Source: Scylla paramamosain (lineage: Eukaryota > Arthropoda > Malacostraca > Decapoda > Portunidae). From it: a stretch of 64,000 bases of DNA. Where the stretch lies: NCBI RefSeq assembly GCF_035594125.1, contig NC_087181.1, positions 4,163,085 through 4,227,084 of the forward strand. Direction: 5' to 3'. Positions 13,028 through 31,231 of this stretch are shown here, piece after piece; the stretch's first letter is position 1, and the number at the start of each line of letters is the position of its first letter. The translations under genes were made by a program, and so were the position numbers. The notes beneath the pieces are model-generated. The model had not been told where the DNA came from, did not search any database, and worked only from the letters and a program-made list of their open reading frames with translations.

Positions 13028-13125
13028 TAGAGGGGAGTACACGAGGGGAAGACCGAGTGATGGTCGTGAATGACAGATGCAAAGGAAAGGAAAAGAATGA
13101 GGGAGTAAAAAGACAAAAGACAAAA

Positions 13126-14539
<1,414 letters not shown>

Positions 14540-14624
14540 TCCTCCTCCTCCTCCTCCTCCTCCTCCTCCTCCTCCTCCTCCTCCTCCTCCTCCTCCTCCT
14601 CCTCCTCCTCCTCCTCCTCCTCCT
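14540..14624. repeat. (CTC)n microsatellite, long and near perfect
   Basis: About 84 bp of uninterrupted CTC triplets. Confidence 0.96.
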
Positions 14625-15058
14625 TCCCTCTTTACGTGATTACTTCTCGCTTCTCCTCAATCCCACATTTTTTCCTCTCCTGCTCGAATCATTACGTTAA
14701 GAAAACACACGAAAAAGTAGAGCACCAAAGAACGAAAAAAAAAAAAGATATAATCAGTGTTACTACCCCTCTAACCACCACCAAAACCATTACCATTACC
14801 ATTACCACTACCACTGATATTTCTTCTACCACAACAACCATCAAAACGGCCACCACAACTATCCGCACCACGTAGTATGTACGTATATACCAAGAGCACC
14901 ATCACCACCACCGACACCATCACAGTCATTACAAGAATCAACACCACGTAGTAGTAGTAGTGGTATATACCATCACCACCGCTACCACAAGTACACTATC
15001 ACACACCAACTATCGCAGCAAAAGCAAACATTAAGTCCTCACCTTACTCCGGCCCCTC

Positions 15059-15059
<1 letters not shown>
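14625..15059. other. No gene seen; scattered ACC/CCATTA simple repeats
   Basis: Short imperfect runs of CCATTA and ACC (14775-14875), GTA (14946-14963) and further CCACCA words. Confidence 0.6.

Positions 15060-15098
<39 letters not shown>
15060..15098. repeat. (CA)n microsatellite
   Basis: About 38 bp of CA dinucleotides. Confidence 0.95.
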
Positions 15099-15099
<1 letters not shown>

Positions 15100-15429
15100 C
15101 TAGCCACAATTCACTCTCTCCCCTCAGCAAAAGGCGGGCTTTGGAGCACGGGCAAGCAGACAAGCAGGCAGAGGCAGTGGATGTAGTATGACCACAAAAC
15201 ACCAGGGGGGCACCAGATGGCTGTTCCTCGTTTCTCTCGCAGGATGATTTGTTGTCCCTGTAAACACTCCCTTGCTTGCTCTCCGCGCTGCGTGTAAACA
15301 GAGACTCGCACTGACAAGCCAACATTTTACTTATAGCCAGACTAGATTTCGGGGATGGAAGGAGGGGCAGGAGAGGATTCCAGCTCGTACCGCGCAGAGG
15401 AGAAAGGAAATGAAAAGCGACGCCGCGGG

Positions 15430-15885
15430 AAGAACACGACAGATAATGAAAAAGAAATTTGATTGAGGGAAAAATGCAAGGAAATTAAAGGGAAAAGAGG
15501 GTTGAGGTAAAAATGAATGTTGGAGGAATAGGAGAGATGATTGAAAAGAAAGGGAAATGTGGAAATAGATAGGAGAGGTAAATGTTGTAATTGGAGGAGG
15601 TAGAAATTGAGGAAAGAGGAAAATATAAAGAAGTGAGAAGGAAAGAAGAGGGAAAAGATGAAAAGGAAACAAAAGACTAAATGAAAAGAATGTGACAGCA
15701 GCGGAAAAAAAAGTAAAAAAGCAAAGATGAGGATTAAAAAAAACACTGTTGATAGACAAAGGAAAGAAGGGGAAAAAATTTAAAGGAGGAAAGCATAGGA
15801 GGAGGAAGAAAAAAAAGGGGGATAGGAAAGAGCAAAGAGAAATAAAGGGAAAGTAGGAAAAAGAAAAAGTAAACATGACATACCA
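15430..15885. repeat. Purine-rich, strand-asymmetric tract
   Basis: About 450 bp in which the plus strand is mostly A and G (GGAAA, GAGGA and AAAGA words). It encodes only phenylalanine/serine-rich ORFs on the minus strand. It is asymmetry rather than a perfect microsatellite. Confidence 0.75.
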
Positions 15886-16246
15886 TACATTTTCCTGCTC
15901 GCTTTCAAAACTCATTCCTTGTCACTCACACACTCAAAAAAATCTGAACTCCTTTAATCATCATCATCTGTAGAAACTTCTTGTCTCAGTCTATGCGAAG
16001 GAAGAGGAATGTAATTTAGAGTGGGAATTGGCGGGCAAGGAGGAGGAGGGGGTGGCATAGGAGGGCATGGTAAGTCGTGCCATGTTTCCTTATATGTGTA
16101 CCTCTCACCCTTTCTGTTCCGCCTCACCTTCGTCACCGGCATCTTGTTTGTTCGTCCTCGTCCTTCCTTGTTTTCGCCGTGTCAGTTTCTTTTTCCCCGT
16201 CCTTCTCTTCATCTGCGCGTGCTCGTTTGCTTGTTCATCTCCGCTG

Positions 16247-16294
16247 CTGCATCATCATCACCACCACCACCACCACCACCACCACCACCACCAC
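16247..16294. repeat. (ATC)n-(CAC)n microsatellite
   Basis: A few ATC triplets followed by about 36 bp of CAC. Confidence 0.93.
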
Positions 16295-16680
16295 TAATGC
16301 TGTTGGTATCATCATCATTACTGTCATTACTATTACAATTACCATCACTATTATTATGCTGGCAGGTGGAGGTGTCGTTATAGTCATTAATATTCCATGC
16401 AGTATCACTGAAATAATCAGGAATATCATTACTCACATTACACATCTCTCTATCAGTATCATTACCGATGGAAAAAATTACAACAGCAAAAATACTATTC
16501 CTACTGTTGTTGATGCTGTGTAATGATGATACTAGTGGTAATATTAGTGCTCTTAGGTGGTGTAGGACTGCTTTGTTGCTGCTAGCGATGTGTGGAAGGG
16601 AGTGGAGGACGCTGGAAAGGAGACGGAAGATGACGAGGAGTAGATGAAGGAAGAATAAGGAGATGAAATAGAAGAATAGC

Positions 16681-16751
16681 AAGATGAAGAAGAAGAAAAA
16701 AAAAGAAGAAGGAAGAAGAAGAAGAAGAAAAAGAAGAAAAAAAATAATATT

Positions 16752-16805
<54 letters not shown>

Positions 16806-16806
16806 G
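16681..16806. repeat. (GAA)n imperfect then (ACA)n
   Basis: GAA-rich purine stretch to about 16742, then perfect ACA triplets (16754-16805). Confidence 0.92.
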
Positions 16807-17104
16807 GTAACCTAGCCTTATCAAGACAATACAGAACATACTGTAATCCCATAAAGGAACACATGCACACAGTAATAAGGCCAGTCGACTTGATCAAGGT
16901 AGCTCCTGACCATGAACTTCCTATCTGCTTCTGTATTCCCTCTTGCCTATAACTTCACGTCTTGCTAGAGGGAGGCTTCAAGACAATTCTCCAGGAAATT
17001 TGTGACCTGGTTTCGGACTCTCCTCTTCATGGACTGGCATCTTTATTTGAATTTTTTTTCTAATTTTGTGATGCCCTTAAATAAGGAAATACAAACAACA
17101 GTGT

Positions 17105-17604
<500 letters not shown>

Positions 17605-17706
17605 TCAAATTTATGAACATATATTTCCCCTTGAGGAGAGTAGCATCTTTCAGCACGAGTACCATCACTTAACATGTAGGGAAGAAATTGCCTTCATAGT
17701 AAGTTT

Positions 17707-17875
<169 letters not shown>

Positions 17876-18094
17876 TTTTATATAATTTCTTAGAAAGTGA
17901 GCTTATCCTTCTTTTGCCAAAATTTTCTTGAGATGGTAAACTATGAAATTAGATTATTTATTCAAGAAAAATAAAATAAAATAGCCTATATTTATAACAG
18001 AAGAAAACACAAACATATATAAAAGATCACGTGTTTAATATTGATGTACAGTTTGTTCACCACACACACACACAAAATAAATAATAATATAGTC

Positions 18095-18958
18095 CGGCAA
18101 TAATGATGGACTGCACTTTTCCACGTCTTTTCGTAGACGTCCAAACCTTCAGGAAGTAGATAGTTCACGTGGGGAAGGCACCGAACGCCTGACTTCTGAT
18201 TTAAAAAAAAAATTTGATAGGGGCAGTGCAAATTTAGTATTGTTCATTGCCTCAAAAACTCAATTCCTCCATCTATCAACTCGACACAACGTTCCAGATA
18301 ACTATCCCCTCTTCTTCACTGACACTCAACTGTCCCCCTCTTCTACATTGAACATCCTCAGTCTGTCCTTTACTTATAATCTAAACTGGAAACTTCACAT
18401 TTCATCTCTAGCTAAAACAACTTCTGTGAAGTTAGGTGTTCTGATGTATGGGAAGGTTCCACTCATACCGCTCTTTTAGATAGGGGAAATCAAAAGCTTT
18501 TCGTCTTATCAACTCCTCTCCTACTGACTGACTGTCTTCAGCCTCTCTCTCATCGCCGCAATATTGCATCTCTAGCTGTCTTTTACCGCCATTTTCATGC
18601 TAACTGCTCTTCTGATATTGCTAACTGCATGCCTCCCCTCTTCCCGCGGCCTCGCTGCACAGGATTTTCTTCTTTCTCTCACCCCTATTCTGTCCACCTC
18701 TCAAATGCAAGAGTTAACAAGTATTCTCAATCATTCATCCTTTTCTCTGGTAAACTCTGGAACTCCATGCTTGCTTCTATACTTCCACCTTCCTATGACT
18801 TGAACTCCTTCAAGAAGGATGTTTCAAGACACTTACATCCTGTAATTTTTTACTTCCGCTTTCGACTCTGTTCAGGGAACAACACATCAGTGGGGCTTTT
18901 TTTTGTTGCAGTTTTGTTGCCCTTGGCCGGTGCCCCTCCTACAGAAAAAAAAAAAAAA
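18095..18958 (+). mobile_element. Jockey-superfamily LINE, 5'-truncated copy with poly(A) tail
   Basis: It matches the last third of the LINE at 50423-52765 and ends in a run of 14 A (18945-18958). It starts just downstream of the reverse transcriptase YADD motif (CTGCACTTTTCCACG at 18113). About 100 bp equivalent to 52173-52262 is missing near 18441, joining TGTTCTGA to the GGTTCCACTCATAC block. Confidence 0.88.
18113..18840 (+). pseudogene. C-terminal part of Jockey-like ORF2, frameshifted
   Basis: Protein pieces match the thumb and C-terminal region of ORF2: [34 protein letters not shown] and SHPYSVHLSNARVN. Frame changes and the internal deletion at about 18441 break it. At the position where the best copy has a stop (52052), this copy has CAA within GACACTCAACTG (about 18320-18331), so it helps define the ancestral codon. 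Confidence 0.85.
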
Positions 18959-22312
<3,354 letters not shown>

Positions 22313-22329
22313 TCCTTCATATAGAACAC

Positions 22330-22794
22330 TTTGTATGCATTTTAGCATTTTTCTACGTAATAAGCTTAAAAACTCTTGTTTATAGTAATGTTTTCCGTTT
22401 CTCCATGAAGGTTGTTTTCCAAGGGTTTTAGTGTATAGGTACATAAGTAGCTCAAAAACTCTTAAAAAGGACGATTTTTGGTAATGTTTTATTTTCACAT
22501 ATAGGGTATTTTCATTCATTTTATTGTTTTGGTGCTTAACACTCCCATGAACACTCAAATGCCATGTTTTTTTTTTTTTTTTTTATTTCGTTTACTTTTG
22601 GCATATAGTGTGCTTTGCATGGATTTTGGAGTTTTGGTACCTAACATTGTGAAACATACTGAAAAGACACGTTTTTGGTAATGTTCTGTTTCTCCGTGTA
22701 AAATGCTATTCATGCGTTTTAGTAGATAAGAAGATAAAAAACAGACATAATACACATTTTTCGTACTGTATTTTCCTTTCCCAGTAGAAGGTAC
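22330..22794 (+). repeat. Reference higher-order repeat unit (c-d-e-a-b)
   Basis: A complete unit read by hand: c 22330-22410, d 22411-22507, e 22508-22613 (with an extra T-run), a 22614-22708, b 22709-22794. The next c begins at 22795, so the unit is 465 bp here. The cycle repeats (d from about 22885, e from about 22988, then a after the TA tract). Confidence 0.85.
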
Positions 22795-23052
22795 TTTGCA
22801 TGAATATTGGCGTTTTTGTAAGTAACGGGATTAAAACATTCAAAATACTTGTTTCCGGCAATTTTTTTCCCTTTCTCCATAAAGGTTGTTTTGCATGCAT
22901 TTTAGCGTTTTGGTATGTAAGTAGCTGTAAAAAATATTAAAATACATGCTTTTGGTAATGTTTTTTTTTTTCTCTCATATAGGGTGCTTTCAAAACTCTT
23001 TAGCGTTTTGGTGCCTAACACGCTCATAAACACTCAAAACACATTTTTCAGG

Positions 23053-23194
<142 letters not shown>

Positions 23195-26100
23195 TTTGTT
23201 TCCCCATAAAGGGTGCTTTGAATGGATTTTTGGGTTTTGTGCCTATCAATGTAAAGAGCGCTCAAAATACACATTTTTGATAATGTTCTTCTGTTCCTCC
23301 ATATAGAGTGCTATTTGTGGGTTTTAGCGTTTTGATGCCCAAGGTCAAAAACACACACAATACATGTTTCTTGTAATGTTCTTTCACTTTCCCATATAGG
23401 GTACTTTCCTTGCATTTTTACGTTTTATTTGTACTTAATAAGCTCAAAACACTCAAAATTTATGTTTTTGTCAAAGTTATTGTGTTTCTGCATGTTTTGA
23501 CAGCGTTTTAACGTTTTGTTTCGTAACTAGCTCAAAACACTCAAAAGACACGTTTTTGGTAATGTTGTTTTGTTTCTTATATATGTTGCTTTGCATGCTT
23601 TTTTTTTAATATTTTGGTGCCTAATACACTCATAAAAATTTAAAAGACGTGTTTTTGAAAATGTCGTTTCTTTTAACCATATTGAGTGTTTTGCCTGCAT
23701 TTTGGCGTTTTGGTACCTAACTATGTAAAATACATTGAAAATACTCGTTTTTTATAATGTTGTTCTGTTTCTCCATATAAAGTGCTATTTATTCGTTTTT
23801 GCGTTTTGGTACTTAAGAAACTCAAAAACACTTATAATACACATTTTTTTGTAATGTCTTTTTGGTTCCACAAATAGGGTACTTTGCATGGATTTTGGCT
23901 TTTTTGTATGTAACATGCTCAAAACACTGAAAATACTTGTTTATGGTAATGTTTTTGTTTCTCCATTAAGCTTTTTTTTCCATACGTTTAAGCGTTTTGA
24001 TAAGTAAATAGCTCAAAACACTCAAAAGACATGTATTTGGTAATGTTTTCTGTTTTACATATAAGGTACTTTCTATGCTTTTAACGTTTTTGCACCTAAC
24101 ACGCTCATAAACACCTTAGAAAAAACACATTTCTAGAAATGTCATTTCCTTTTCCCATATTGGTTACTTTGCATTCATTTTGGCGTTTTGTTAACGATCA
24201 ATGTGAAATACGCTGAATAAAAAAAAAAAAAAAATTTTTGTTACGTTGTTCTGTTTTTCTATATATGTTATTCATGCGTTTTAGGGTTTTATTATCTAAG
24301 AAACTTAAGTTATAATACATATTTCTTGTAATGTCTTTCGGTTCAGCATATAGGGTACTTTGCATGCATTTAGGTGTTTTTGTGCGCATTAGGCTGAAAA
24401 AAAAACACACTTAGAATACTTGTTTCTGGTAATGATATTTTGTTTCTCCATAAAGGGTGTTTGAATATTTTTGAGCGTTTTGGTACGTAAGTAGACACTT
24501 TTTTGGTAATGTTACTTTGTTTTTCCATATAAGGAGCATTCCATGATTTATAGCATTTTGGTGCCTTACACGCTCATAAACACTCAAAAGACATGTTTGT
24601 GGAAATGTTTTGTTTCCTCATAGTGGGAACTTTTGAATACATTTTTGTGTTTTGGTACAATATAAAAAAAAACACTCAAAATACACGTTTTTGGTAATGT
24701 TGTTCTGTTTCTCAAAACAAAGTGCTATTAATGCTTTTTAGCGCTTTTGATACCTAAGAATCTCAAAAAAAGTATTTTTTTTCTACATAAAGGGTGTTTT
24801 GCCTGGGTTGTAGCGTTTTGGTTCGTAAGTATTTCAAAAACACTCAAAAGATACGTTCTTGGTTATGTTGTTTTATTTTCTTAAATAGGGAAGGGGGTTT
24901 CCAAGCTTTTTAGCGTCTTGGTTTCTAACATGCTCATAAACACCCAAAGGACACGTTTATGGAAATGTCGTCTCCTTTCCCCGTATTGAGTGCTATGTAT
25001 GCATTTTTGGCCTTTTGGCACCTAACAAAAAGATAACCGCTCAAAATACACGTTTTTTGTAATGTTGTTCTGCTTCTCCATACAGAGTGCTATTAACGCA
25101 GTTTTGCGTTTTGGTACGTAATAAACTAAAAAACACTCGTAATACACTTTTCTCGTAATTCATACTTTGTATGAATGTTGGCGTTTTTCAATGTAAGAAA
25201 CTCAAGACCACTTCAAAATATATCTTTTTGGTAATGCTATTCTGTTTAACCATGATGGATGTTTTACATGCGTTTTTGCGTTTTGGTAAGTAAGGAGTTA
25301 AAAAAAGCCAATAGACACATTTTTTGCAATGTTGTTTTGTATTCCCTTACAGAGTGATTTTCATGTTTTTTTAGCATTTTGTTCCCTAACAAGCTGCAAA
25401 TCACCCAAAAGACACGTTTTTTTTTTTGTAATGTCGTTTTATTTCCTCATATAAGAGGCTTTGATTGCATTTTGGCATTTTTGTTTATAACAAAGTAAAC
25501 AGCACTCAGAATGAACGTTTCAGGTAATGTTGTTGTGTTTCTCCCCGCGTTTCGAGATTTTGTTGCCTAAGTATGAAGCTCAAAACTCTCATAATATACA
25601 TTTATGATAAAGTCTTTTCGTTTTCCCATATAGAATTCTTTGCATTCATTTTGGAATTTTTCTACGTAACAAGCTCAAAACACTCAAAATACACGTTTTT
25701 GTTAAACTTATACTGTTTCTCCATGAAGGTTTTTTTTTTTCCGTGTTTTTTTTTCGATTTATGAAGTAAGAAACTAAAAAAAAAAAAAAACACTGAAAAG
25801 AGATATTTTTAGTGATATTGTTTTGCTTTCAAATACTTTCCATGCTTTTCATCGTTTTGATGCGTAGCTCGCTGAAAAAAAAAAAAAAACACTTAAAAGA
25901 CATGTTTCTGGAAATCTACTTTCCGTTCCCAATATAGGGTACTGTGCAGGCATTTTTTTTTTTTGTACCTAACAATGCGAAATACACTCAAAATTCACGT
26001 TTTTGGTAATGGTTTTGTTTTTCTACACAGAGAGTGCTATCATGTGTTTTAGTGTTTTAGTACCTAAGAAGCTGAAAACTCTCATAATACAAGTTTCTCG

Positions 26101-27372
26101 TATTTTTTTTTTCTTTTCCCTATATAGTTTATTTTGCATACATTTTGGCGTTTTTCTCTTACGTCACAATCTCAAACACACGCAAAATACACATTTTTTT
26201 TCTTAGTTATTGTGTTTCTCCTAAAAGGGTGTTTTGCATGCGTTTTACCCTTTTTGTAAGTAGTAAGAAAAAACTCAAAATACACGTTTTTAAGGTATTT
26301 TTCCCCATAGAAATTGCTTTTAATACTTTTAAGCGTTTTTTTTTTCCCTAACACCCTCATAAATACTCAAAAGACATATTTCTGAAAATATCGTTTCTTT
26401 TCCCCATATAAGATGCTTTGTATGTATTTTGGCCTTATGACACCTATCTGTGAAATACACTAAATGTACACATTTTTTGTAAGGTTGTTCTGTTTCTCCA
26501 TAAAGGGTGATATTTATGCGTTTTAGTGTTTTGCCATCTCAGAAGCTCTAAAATACTCATAATACACGTTTCTCGTAAGGTGTTTATGGTTCCCCTTATC
26601 GGGTATTTTGCATGCAAGGTGTTTTGCCTGTGTTTTAACATTTTGGTACCTAAGGAACTTATGAACACTTAGAAGAACGTTGTTTTCTGTTCTAATATAG
26701 GGTGATTTTCATACTTTTTAGCGTTTTATTACCTAACGTGCAGAAAAACAATCAGAAGATATGTTTTTTGCAATGTCGTTTAGCTTCCCCATATGCATGC
26801 ATTTTGGCGTTTTTGAAACTAAAAATATGAAAAACACATAAAATAAAAGTATTTGGTAATGTTGTTCTGTTTCTCCATATAGTGTGCTATTAGCACGTTT
26901 TCCCATGTTGATACCTAAGATCCTGAAAAGAATGTAAAAAAAAAAACATTCAAAATAACCGTATCGGTTAATGACTTTTCGTTTCCCCATATAGCGTACT
27001 TTGCATGCATTTTGGCGTTTTTGAACGTAACAAGTACTTTTTTTTTGGTAATTTTATTCTGTTTAGCTATTTAGTGTTTATTGTTTTAGGTTTTGGTATG
27101 TAAGAAGCTCAAAAACACAGAAAAGACGCGTTTTATGTAATGTTTTTGTTTTCCCACATATGGTTATTTCCATGCTTTTTAGCGTTTCGGTGCCTAAAAC
27201 GCACAAAAACATTCAAAAGACACGATTCTGGGCTTTACATACTTTTTTTTTTTTTTGGCGTTTGGATACCTAAGAATGTAAAATACACTCAAAATGCAAT
27301 TTTTTGGTTATGTTGTAATTTTCCTCCGTATAAAGTGGTATTCATGCGTTTTAGGATTTTGGTACCTAAAAG

Positions 27373-27549
<177 letters not shown>

Positions 27550-27950
27550 GTTTTTCGTATGTCTTTTCGTTTACTGATATAGACTACTTTTCATGCATTT
27601 TGTGATTTTTCTACATAACAAGCTCAAAACACTCAAAATACTTGTTTTTAGTAATATTATTGTGTTTCTCCATAAAACGTGTTTTGCACGTGTTTTAGCG
27701 TTTTGGTACATAAATAACCGAAAAAAACATGGAAAGACAAGTTTTTTTGTAAAGTTGTTTTCCTTTCACATTTAGGGTGCTTGTCTTGCCTCTTACTCTT
27801 TTGTTACAAAAACGCTTATAAACACGAAAAAAAAAAATAATAAAATAAAATAAAATAAAATAAAATATTTGTGGATAACTCGTTTTTTCCCCATACAGGG
27901 TGCTTTGCATGCATTTTGGCGTTTTGGTACTTAAAAATCAGAAATATACT

Positions 27951-28142
27951 CAAAATACACGTTTTTGGTAATGTTGTTCTGTTTAACCATATAGAGTGGT
28001 ATTCATGCTTTTCAGCAATTTGATACTAAAGAAGCTCCAAAATATTCAAAATACACGTTTTTGGTAATGTTGTTCTGTTTAACCATATAGAGTGGTATTC
28101 ATGCTTTTCAGCAATTTGATACTAAAGAAGCTCCAAAATATT
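27951..28142 (+). repeat. Perfect 96-bp tandem duplication within satellite
   Basis: Positions 27951-28046 and 28047-28142 read identically. Neighbouring monomers are far more diverged, so this is a recent one-monomer duplication that also measures the monomer length. Confidence 0.95.
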
Positions 28143-29478
28143 CAAAATACACGTTTCTCGTAATGCCCTTTCGTTTGTATTTTATCGTTTTTCTACGTAA
28201 GATGCTAAAAAGGCACTAAATACTTGTTGTTGTTAATGTTATTCTGTCTCTTCATAAAGCGTGTTTTGCATGCCGATTAGCGTTTTGGTACGTAAGCTAA
28301 AAAAACACTTCCAAATGATTTTTTTTTTCTATTCTTATATATGGTGTTTTCCTTGCTTATTTTAGCGTTTTGGCAGCGTAACATGCAGGGAAACACTCAA
28401 CAGATACACTTCTAGTAAATTGGTTGCGTTTCACCAGAGAAGGGGCTTTGAATGCATTTTGGCCTTTTGGTCCCTAACACATGAAAAAAAAAAAAACACT
28501 TTTCTGGTAATGTCTTTTTGTTTATATATATAGGAGGCTTTATATGCATTTTGGCGTTTGGTACCTAACAATGTGAGAAACACTCAAAATAAAAGTTTTT
28601 TTGTAGTGTCGACCTCTCTTGTATAGAGTGTTATCCATACGTGTTAGCGTTTTGCTACCTAAGAAGCTCAAAAATTCTTATAATACACGATTATCTTTAT
28701 ATCTTTTTGTTTCCCCATCAAGGTTTTTTATTTATTTATTTTTTTTGCCTGCATTTTGGCGTTTTTCTACGTAAACAAGACATGTTTCCGAAAATGTCCT
28801 TTACTTTCCCCATATAGCGTGCTTTACATGTATTTTGGCGTTATGGCATCTAGCAATGTGAAATACACTCAATATACACATTTTTTGTAATAATATTTTT
28901 ACATATAGAGTCCCATTCTTTCGTTTTAGTGTTTTGGTACCTAAGAAGCTCAAAAGCAATCATAATACATATTTCTCGTAATGTCTTTTCCCTTCCACAT
29001 AAAGGGTATTTTTCATATGTATTCTGGCGTTTTTATACGTAACAGGATTAAAATACTTAGAATACTTGTTTTTAGTAATGTTGTTGTTTTTCTAAATAAA
29101 GGGTGTTTTGCCTGCATTTTAGCGTTCTGGTACTTAAGTAGCTCAAAAACAGTCAAAAGACATGTTTCTGGAAATCTCGTTTCCTTCCCTTAAATAAGGT
29201 GTTGTGCGTGCATTTTTGCCTTTTGGGACCTAACAATGTGAAAAAGACTCAAAATACACGTTTTAAGTAATGTTGTTCTGTTTCTCCATATAGGGTGCTA
29301 TTCATGCGTTTTAGCATTTTGTCACCTAAAAAGCTCAAAATCTCTGATAATAGAAGTTTCTCGTAATGTCTTTTTGTTTCCCTATGGAGTGTATTTTGCA
29401 TACATTTTGGCGCTTTTTTTGTATATCAAAGTAAAAAAAACATTCAAAATATACTTTTTTTTTTCTCGTGAAGTTATT

Positions 29479-29866
29479 TCTGAAGGGTTGGACGTCTATG
29501 AAAAGACGTGGAAAAATGCAGTGTGGTATCATCAGCGTAGGAGTGGATAGGACAAGAAGTTTGGTTTAGGAGATCATTAATGAATAATAAGAAGAGAGTG
29601 AGTGACAGGACAGAACCCTGAAGAACACCACTGTTAATAGATTTAGGAGAAGAACAGTGACCGTCTACCACAGCAGCAATAGAACGGTCAGAAAGGAAAC
29701 TTGAGATGAAGTTACAGAGAGAAGGTTAGAAGCTGTAGGAGGGTAGTTTGGAAATCAAAGCTTTGTGCCAGACTCTATCAAAAGCTTTTGATATGTCCAA
29801 GGCAACAGCAAAAGTTTCACCAAAATCTCTAACAGAGGATGACCAAGACTCAGTAAGGAAAGCCAG
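29479..29866 (-). mobile_element. Internal fragment of the Jockey-like LINE, minus strand
   Basis: The reverse complement matches 51500-51880 of the best LINE copy, covering reverse transcriptase text from [16 protein letters not shown] through INSGVLQGSVLS to [11 protein letters not shown]. Both element ends are missing and there is no poly(A), so it is a fragment caught between satellite segments rather than a simple insertion. The satellite is plus on its left and minus on its right. Confidence 0.88.
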
Positions 29867-31231
29867 CTAAACCGCATGCAAAATAGGCTTTATTGAGAGA
29901 GAAAAAAAAAGCAGTTTTTGAGCTAGTTGTGTACAGAAACGGCAAAACGATTTTTTGCTATCTAAGAAAGCGAAAACACTTAAACGTTTTTTTTTATTTT
30001 TAATTATTCTTTTTCTCCATATAGAGTGCTACTGACGCGTTTTAGAGTTTTGCTAAGGTTAAAAATACTCACAAAATACGTTTCTGGTAATATCCTTTTT
30101 TTTTTTCTCTCTCATATAGGTTGCTTTACTTGCATTTTGGCGTTTTGGTACTTAACAACAACAAAAAAAAAAAAACACGAAACAATGTTTTTGGTAATGT
30201 TGTCGTCTTTCTCCACTAGTTTTAGCGTTTTGTTATCAAAGAAACGTTTCTTGTAATGTCGTTTCCTTTCCCATAAAGGGTACTTTGCATGCATTTTGGA
30301 GTTTTTGTACGTCACAAGATCAAAATCACTGAAAATACACGTTTTTCGTAATGTTTTTCCGTTTCTCCATAAAATGGTTTCGATGTGTTTTAGTGTTTTA
30401 GTTCGTGAGAATCTCAAAAAACTTAAAGGATACGTTTTTGGTACTGTTGTTTGTATTCCAATAAAAGTTACCTTCTATGCATTTTAGCGTTTTGTTTGAT
30501 AAAACGCTGAAAAAAAAATGAAAAGACAGATTTCTGGTAATGTCTTTTCGAGTCCTGATAAAAAGTACTTTTGCATGTACTTTAGCGTTTTGGTATCTAA
30601 CAATGAGAAAACCACAAAAAAACTATTTTTTTTGTAATGTTCTCTTTTTCCATAAAGAGTGCGATTGAAGCGTTTTAGCATTTTGGTACATAAGAATATG
30701 AAAAAAAAAAAAAATACTCATAATACAATTTTCTGGTAATATCGTCTTTTTTTCACCATATAGAATATTTTTCATGTGCTTCCCCTTTTGAACTTACGTA
30801 ACAAGCTCAAAACCACTCAAGATACTTGTTTTTTTTGGTAATGCTATAGTTTCAAAAATTACCAAATGCATACAAAGTACACTATACAGGGAAACGAAAA
30901 CACATTATGAGAAACGTGTATCATGAGTGTTTTTGAGCTTCTTAGTTACCAAAACGCTAAAAGACATGAATATCACTTTTTTTGGAGAAACAGATCTTTA
31001 CCAAAAAAAAAAAAAAAAACGTATAATTTGAGTGTATTTCACATTCTTAGGTCAATGACAAAATGTGTGGAAATCACGCTATATGGGAAAAAGAAACGAG
31101 ATTTCCAGAAACATTGTCTTTTATGTGTTTTATGAACGTGCTAAGCATCAAAACGATAAAAAATTTTCTTAGGCACCAAAACGCTAAAAGGTATGACTAG
31201 AACTTTATATGGAGAAACAGAGAAACGTAAC
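29867..31231. repeat. Rearranged satellite segment, duplicated directly at 43146-43866
   Basis: Matches 43146-43866 at both ends, including idiosyncratic text such as CATGCAAAATAGGCTTTATT, GTGCGATTGAAGCGTTTTAG and CAATGACAAAATG. About 640 bp (30010-30650) is absent from the other copy. Orientation changes inside it at about 29953 and 30850. Confidence 0.85.

Noticed and set aside
15986..16075. Plus-strand splice-like pair (CTTCTTGTCTCAG and CATGGTAAGT) bounding a small exon
   Set aside because: All three frames between them contain a stop, so no coding exon; a non-coding exon cannot be shown.
15954..16142. Minus-strand 62-codon ORF, proline-rich with a DDDD end
   Set aside because: Looks less repetitive than its neighbours, but it is short and lies in simple-sequence DNA, with no recognised domain or supporting exon.
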